A DNA stretch of 17,333 bases, taken from contig JALQTG010000064.1 of the NCBI GenBank assembly GCA_023264075.1, forward strand, positions 1-17,333, written 5' to 3'. Positions 15,309 through 17,333 of the stretch are shown one piece after another. Below the pieces are notes generated by a model. The model ran no database searches, was not told the DNA's origin, and worked only from the letters and a program-made list of their open reading frames with translations. The DNA is from Crocinitomicaceae bacterium (GTDB lineage Bacteria > Bacteroidota > Bacteroidia > Flavobacteriales_D > Crocinitomicaceae). Each line of letters starts with the position of its first letter. Position 1 is the stretch's first letter. Made by a program: the position numbers and the translations under genes.

Positions 15309-15872
15309 TCAGAATTTAACTTCTGGCGCCTTGTCCATCACAGCACGCTGCGTGTCGCCAAGGTCAAACATCGGTTCAGTCTTGAATCCAAACATTCCTG
15401 CGAAAAGTACATTTGGAAATTTTTGAACAGCGATATTTAATTCTTTTGTAGCACCGTTAAAGAAACGACGAACTGCAGCCAATTTATTTTCAATATCAGA
15501 AAGCTCATTCTGTAATTGCATGAAGTTCTGGTTTGCTTTCAAGTCAGGATAAGCCTCTACTTGAATACTTAATCCACTCAATGCAGTGGTCAGTTCTGTT
15601 TCTGCTGCAATTTTGTCATTAATCGAAGAAGCCGAAATTGCCTTTTGGCGGGCTTGTGTGATGGCCTCAAATGTCCCACGCTCATGCTGCATGTAACCTT
15701 TTACGGCACCCATAAGTTGTGGCACTAAATCATGCCGCTGCTTCAATTGAACATCAATATCCGCAAATGCATTTTCTCTGTTATTACGCAATGTAACAAG
15801 TGAGTTGTAAATTCCTGCAATAATTAGGAGCAATACACCTACAACAATTAAAATTATTCCCCAAGTTGGCAT
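15309..15872 (-). CDS. lemA: LemA family protein
   Basis: A 187-residue membrane-anchored protein of the LemA family, whose biochemical role is not settled. Residues 5-24 form a single N-terminal transmembrane helix (GIILIVVGVLLLIIAGIYNS). The rest is a helical bundle with the family motifs VTLRNNRENAFADIDVQLKQRHDLVPQL, then GYMQHERGTFEAI, AYPDLKANQNFMQLQNELSDIENKLAAVRRFFN and the C-terminal PNVLFAGMFGFK. The length is normal. It precedes htpX on the same strand with 102 bases between them, an association seen in many bacteria and suggesting an envelope quality-control role. A consensus promoter lies directly upstream. Confidence 0.95.
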   Translation of the reverse strand: MPTWGIILIVVGVLLLIIAGIYNSLVTLRNNRENAFADIDVQLKQRHDLVPQLMGAVKGYMQHERGTFEAITQARQKAISASSINDKIAAETELTTALSGLSIQVEAYPDLKANQNFMQLQNELSDIENKLAAVRRFFNGATKELNIAVQKFPNVLFAGMFGFKTEPMFDLGDTQRAVMDKAPEVKF

Positions 15873-15897
15873 AGCTTTTTCTTTAAAATTATTTAGT

Positions 15898-15925
15898 CAA
15901 ATATAATCAAAATAAATAGCTCCAA
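15898..15925 (-). promoter_or_regulatory. Promoter for lemA
   Basis: On the minus strand, TTG (15925-15923), a 17-nt spacer and TATATTTG (15905-15898) match the consensus. The box ends 25 bases before the lemA start codon. Confidence 0.75.
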
Positions 15926-15981
15926 TCCGAATTAAGATATTTTGGGAAAAACAGGATTACGCGCAAGGGTGAAAGGAAACT

Positions 15982-16605
15982 CTAGTATACAAAATTAACG
16001 GTCACCGTATCAAAAGGTGTTGTATAAACGCTGTCCTGCCCGTAAATCTGTGTATTCGTCACCCAATAATAGTAACTCGTATATGAATTCGCGCCGTTCG
16101 GACAAACCACTGCTGTGTCAACGGCACCGTAGTAGTAGGAATTCCCTATTGGGCAACATTCAGCACAATCTTCTTTTCCGCGATACTTAAATAATTTAAA
16201 TTCATCTGAAGCCGATGCAGGAGCCTGATTAAAAATCTGAAAACGCACCCAGGATTTAGCGATCATGGATTGGCTTGCGTCATTATCTTCATTGACTTGT
16301 AAGTCGGAAAAAAAGATGACCCGCTCTTCTTGAAAATAGTTGGTCTTTTGATACGTCAAACGCACTTTCTCAATACGCTCTCGGTCGATAACAAACTCAA
16401 AGACTCCATCTGAACCTGTCGTAGCAGTTTTCACCAAGTCTTCCGATTCCCCAAGAGGCGTTACAAACAACTTAACTTGCACTCCTGAGGATACTCCACT
16501 GAAGGTCAAATCACTGACCACCCCGTTTATTGTAAATGTCAACTCCTTCTTACGACAAAACGTAAAAATCGCTGCAACGGAAATCACCATAAATAAAATA
16601 CGCAT
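15982..16605 (-). CDS. Secreted protein with carboxypeptidase-regulatory-like beta-sandwich domain
   Basis: A 207-residue exported protein of unknown function. The ATG at 16605 is chosen over a TTG at 16620 because translation from it begins directly with a signal peptide (MRILFMVISVAAIFTFC), and the -7 box at 16630-16623 would place the transcription start close to that TTG. Cys17 could be lipidated, but FTFC is a poor lipobox, with Phe instead of a small residue before Cys. Residues about 22-95 (TINGVVSDLTFSG, KTATTGSDGVFEFVID, VRLTYQKTNYF) resemble a carboxypeptidase-regulatory-like fold. The C-terminal part has clustered Cys (CAECCPIG) and Tyr-rich strands. It has its own promoter and no obvious partner. 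Confidence 0.7.
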   Translation of the reverse strand: MRILFMVISVAAIFTFCRKKELTFTINGVVSDLTFSGVSSGVQVKLFVTPLGESEDLVKTATTGSDGVFEFVIDRERIEKVRLTYQKTNYFQEERVIFFSDLQVNEDNDASQSMIAKSWVRFQIFNQAPASASDEFKLFKYRGKEDCAECCPIGNSYYYGAVDTAVVCPNGANSYTSYYYWVTNTQIYGQDSVYTTPFDTVTVNFVY

Positions 16606-16622
16606 AGCCTCGTTATTCAACT

Positions 16623-16630
16623 CAAATATA
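16623..16630 (-). promoter_or_regulatory. Putative -7 promoter box for the secreted beta-sandwich gene
   Basis: On the minus strand this reads TATATTTG, a perfect match to TAnnTTTG, 17 bases before the ATG at 16605. No TTG is found at the -33 position. Confidence 0.55.
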
Positions 16631-16769
16631 CGGTATTTTTGCTGAGAAGCTCCGAAAAAATCGAGAAGATCTTAGTACTGATCGGGTGTCTTCGAAAAAC
16701 TTATACACACACGTTCAAAACTTTCCACAAATCTTGACCTCGGTTTTCATATCAATTCATTAAAAACAT

Positions 16770-16777
16770 TATTTTTG
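16770..16777 (+). promoter_or_regulatory. Putative -7 promoter box for the Fur-family gene
   Basis: TATTTTTG matches TAnnTTTG perfectly, 20 bases before the start codon. The -33 region has only a TTTC at a suitable distance (16745-16748). No palindromic Fur box is evident over it. Confidence 0.5.
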
Positions 16778-16797
16778 TCTCTTAATACTTAAACGGT

Positions 16798-17250
16798 ATG
16801 GAAAACGTACAGGAAACGGTCAAGAATATCTTTTCGGCCTACCTTGAAAAAAACGGACATAGAAAGACTCCAGAGCGGTTTGCTATACTCGAAGAAATCT
16901 ACAATTACGAAGGTCATTTTGATATCGAGTCGCTTTATATAAAAATGAAGAATCAAAACTATCGTGTGTCTCGCGCTACGCTATACAACACCATAGAGCT
17001 GCTCCTAGCCTGCAACCTCGTAAGAAAGCATCAGTTTGGAAAAAATATTGCTCAATTCGAAAAAGCACACGGCTACAAGCAACATGACCACATGATTTGT
17101 ACAGATACGGGAGAATTAATTGAATTTTGTGATCCACGAATTCAAAACATCAAAGCGACCATAGAAGAAGTTTTCGGCGTAAAAATTCAACACCATTCAC
17201 TTTATTTTTATGGGGTTCGAAACGATAAAAAAGAAGAATCCAACTCGTGA
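16798..17250 (+). CDS. Fur-family metal-responsive transcriptional regulator
   Basis: A 150-residue repressor of the Fur superfamily, which binds operators when loaded with metal (Fe, Zn or Mn) or, in PerR, senses peroxide. The winged helix spans about 20-80, with HRKTPERFAILEEIY and the recognition helix RVSRATLYNTIELLL. The dimerisation domain holds candidate metal ligands His40, Glu88, His91, His96 and His98 (KQHDHMIC), Glu109 and His132/His133. The two CxxC pairs that bind structural zinc in many family members are missing: C101-T-D-T and Arg141 stand where cysteines are expected. It cannot be assigned to Fur, Zur or PerR from sequence alone. A -7 box precedes it, and a partial reading frame begins at or just after its stop. 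Confidence 0.9.
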   Translation: MENVQETVKNIFSAYLEKNGHRKTPERFAILEEIYNYEGHFDIESLYIKMKNQNYRVSRATLYNTIELLLACNLVRKHQFGKNIAQFEKAHGYKQHDHMICTDTGELIEFCDPRIQNIKATIEEVFGVKIQHHSLYFYGVRNDKKEESNS

Positions 17251-17270
17251 GTTTTTCTTCAGAAATAGCG

Positions 17271-17333
17271 ATGCACCCGAAAGGTGTTGTTTGTTTTTCA
17301 TTCGCCGGGAAAATTATCGCACCCGACGATTTC
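17271..17333 (+). CDS. Start of a possible gene running off the right edge
   Basis: The frame beginning with GTG at 17247 (overlapping the Fur stop as GTGA) or ATG at 17271 stays open to the window edge. From the ATG it reads MHPKGVVCFSFAGKIIAPDDF, which has the look of a beta-strand followed by a turn. The placement right after fur suggests a co-transcribed gene. Only 21-29 residues are visible and I do not recognise it, so it may not be real. Confidence 0.35.
   Translation, partial: MHPKGVVCFSFAGKIIAPDDF

Noticed and set aside
16606..16620. TTG start five codons upstream for the secreted beta-sandwich protein
   Set aside because: The ATG at 16605 begins the signal peptide directly, and the promoter box places the transcript start next to the TTG.
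1..17333. Mobile elements, integrases, CRISPR arrays, riboswitches
   Set aside because: I found no transposase or integrase reading frame, no regularly spaced repeats and no recognisable riboswitch core by reading through the window.

Overview
The window looks like an ordinary stretch of chromosome from a member of the Bacteroidota, most likely a flavobacterium-like lineage. The signs are AT-rich DNA, start codons without clear Shine-Dalgarno sequences, several promoters fitting the Bacteroidota consensus (TTG, 17-23 nt, TAnnTTTG), an OmpP1/FadL-type outer membrane protein, many small lipoproteins, a short archaeal/eukaryotic-type prolyl-tRNA synthetase, and an ECF sigma factor paired with a membrane TPR protein. 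No mobile element, phage gene, CRISPR array or defence island was found.

Layout. Bases 1-900 hold the 3' part of a cell-wall glucosaminidase with LysM-like repeats, closed by a hairpin terminator. Bases 1027-2562 encode a large helical protein of unknown function; its stop codon overlaps that of the convergent OmpP1/FadL-like gene (2559-4031). That gene follows a low-complexity lipoprotein gene (4063-5190) on the same strand. Divergent from the lipoprotein is proS (5331-6803), followed one base later by a 225-residue unknown protein. Then come tRNA-Glu(UUC) behind a consensus promoter and rpsT with a strong terminator.

Bases 8210-10370 hold an ECF sigma factor, an overlapping gene for a membrane protein with an anti-sigma-like N-terminus and C-terminal TPRs, and a lipoprotein with a lipocalin-like GxW motif. 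On the minus strand, 10367-13409 holds a WYL-domain regulator, then paaG and paaH of the phenylacetyl-CoA pathway. A MORN-like lipoprotein (13588-14193) faces a lemA-htpX pair (15872-14256, minus), which has a terminator-like hairpin just upstream of htpX. A secreted beta-sandwich protein (16605-15982, minus) and a Fur-family regulator (16798-17250) follow. A further reading frame runs off the right edge.

Functionally this is a mix of translation (proS, tRNA-Glu, rpsT), envelope (glucosaminidase, FadL-like porin, lipoproteins, LemA/HtpX) and regulation (ECF/TPR pair, WYL, Fur), with two enzymes of aromatic catabolism. I saw no clear new system. The items most worth a second look are the sigma/TPR/lipoprotein cluster, the WYL-paaGH arrangement, the lemA-htpX hairpin and the uncharacterised proteins around proS.
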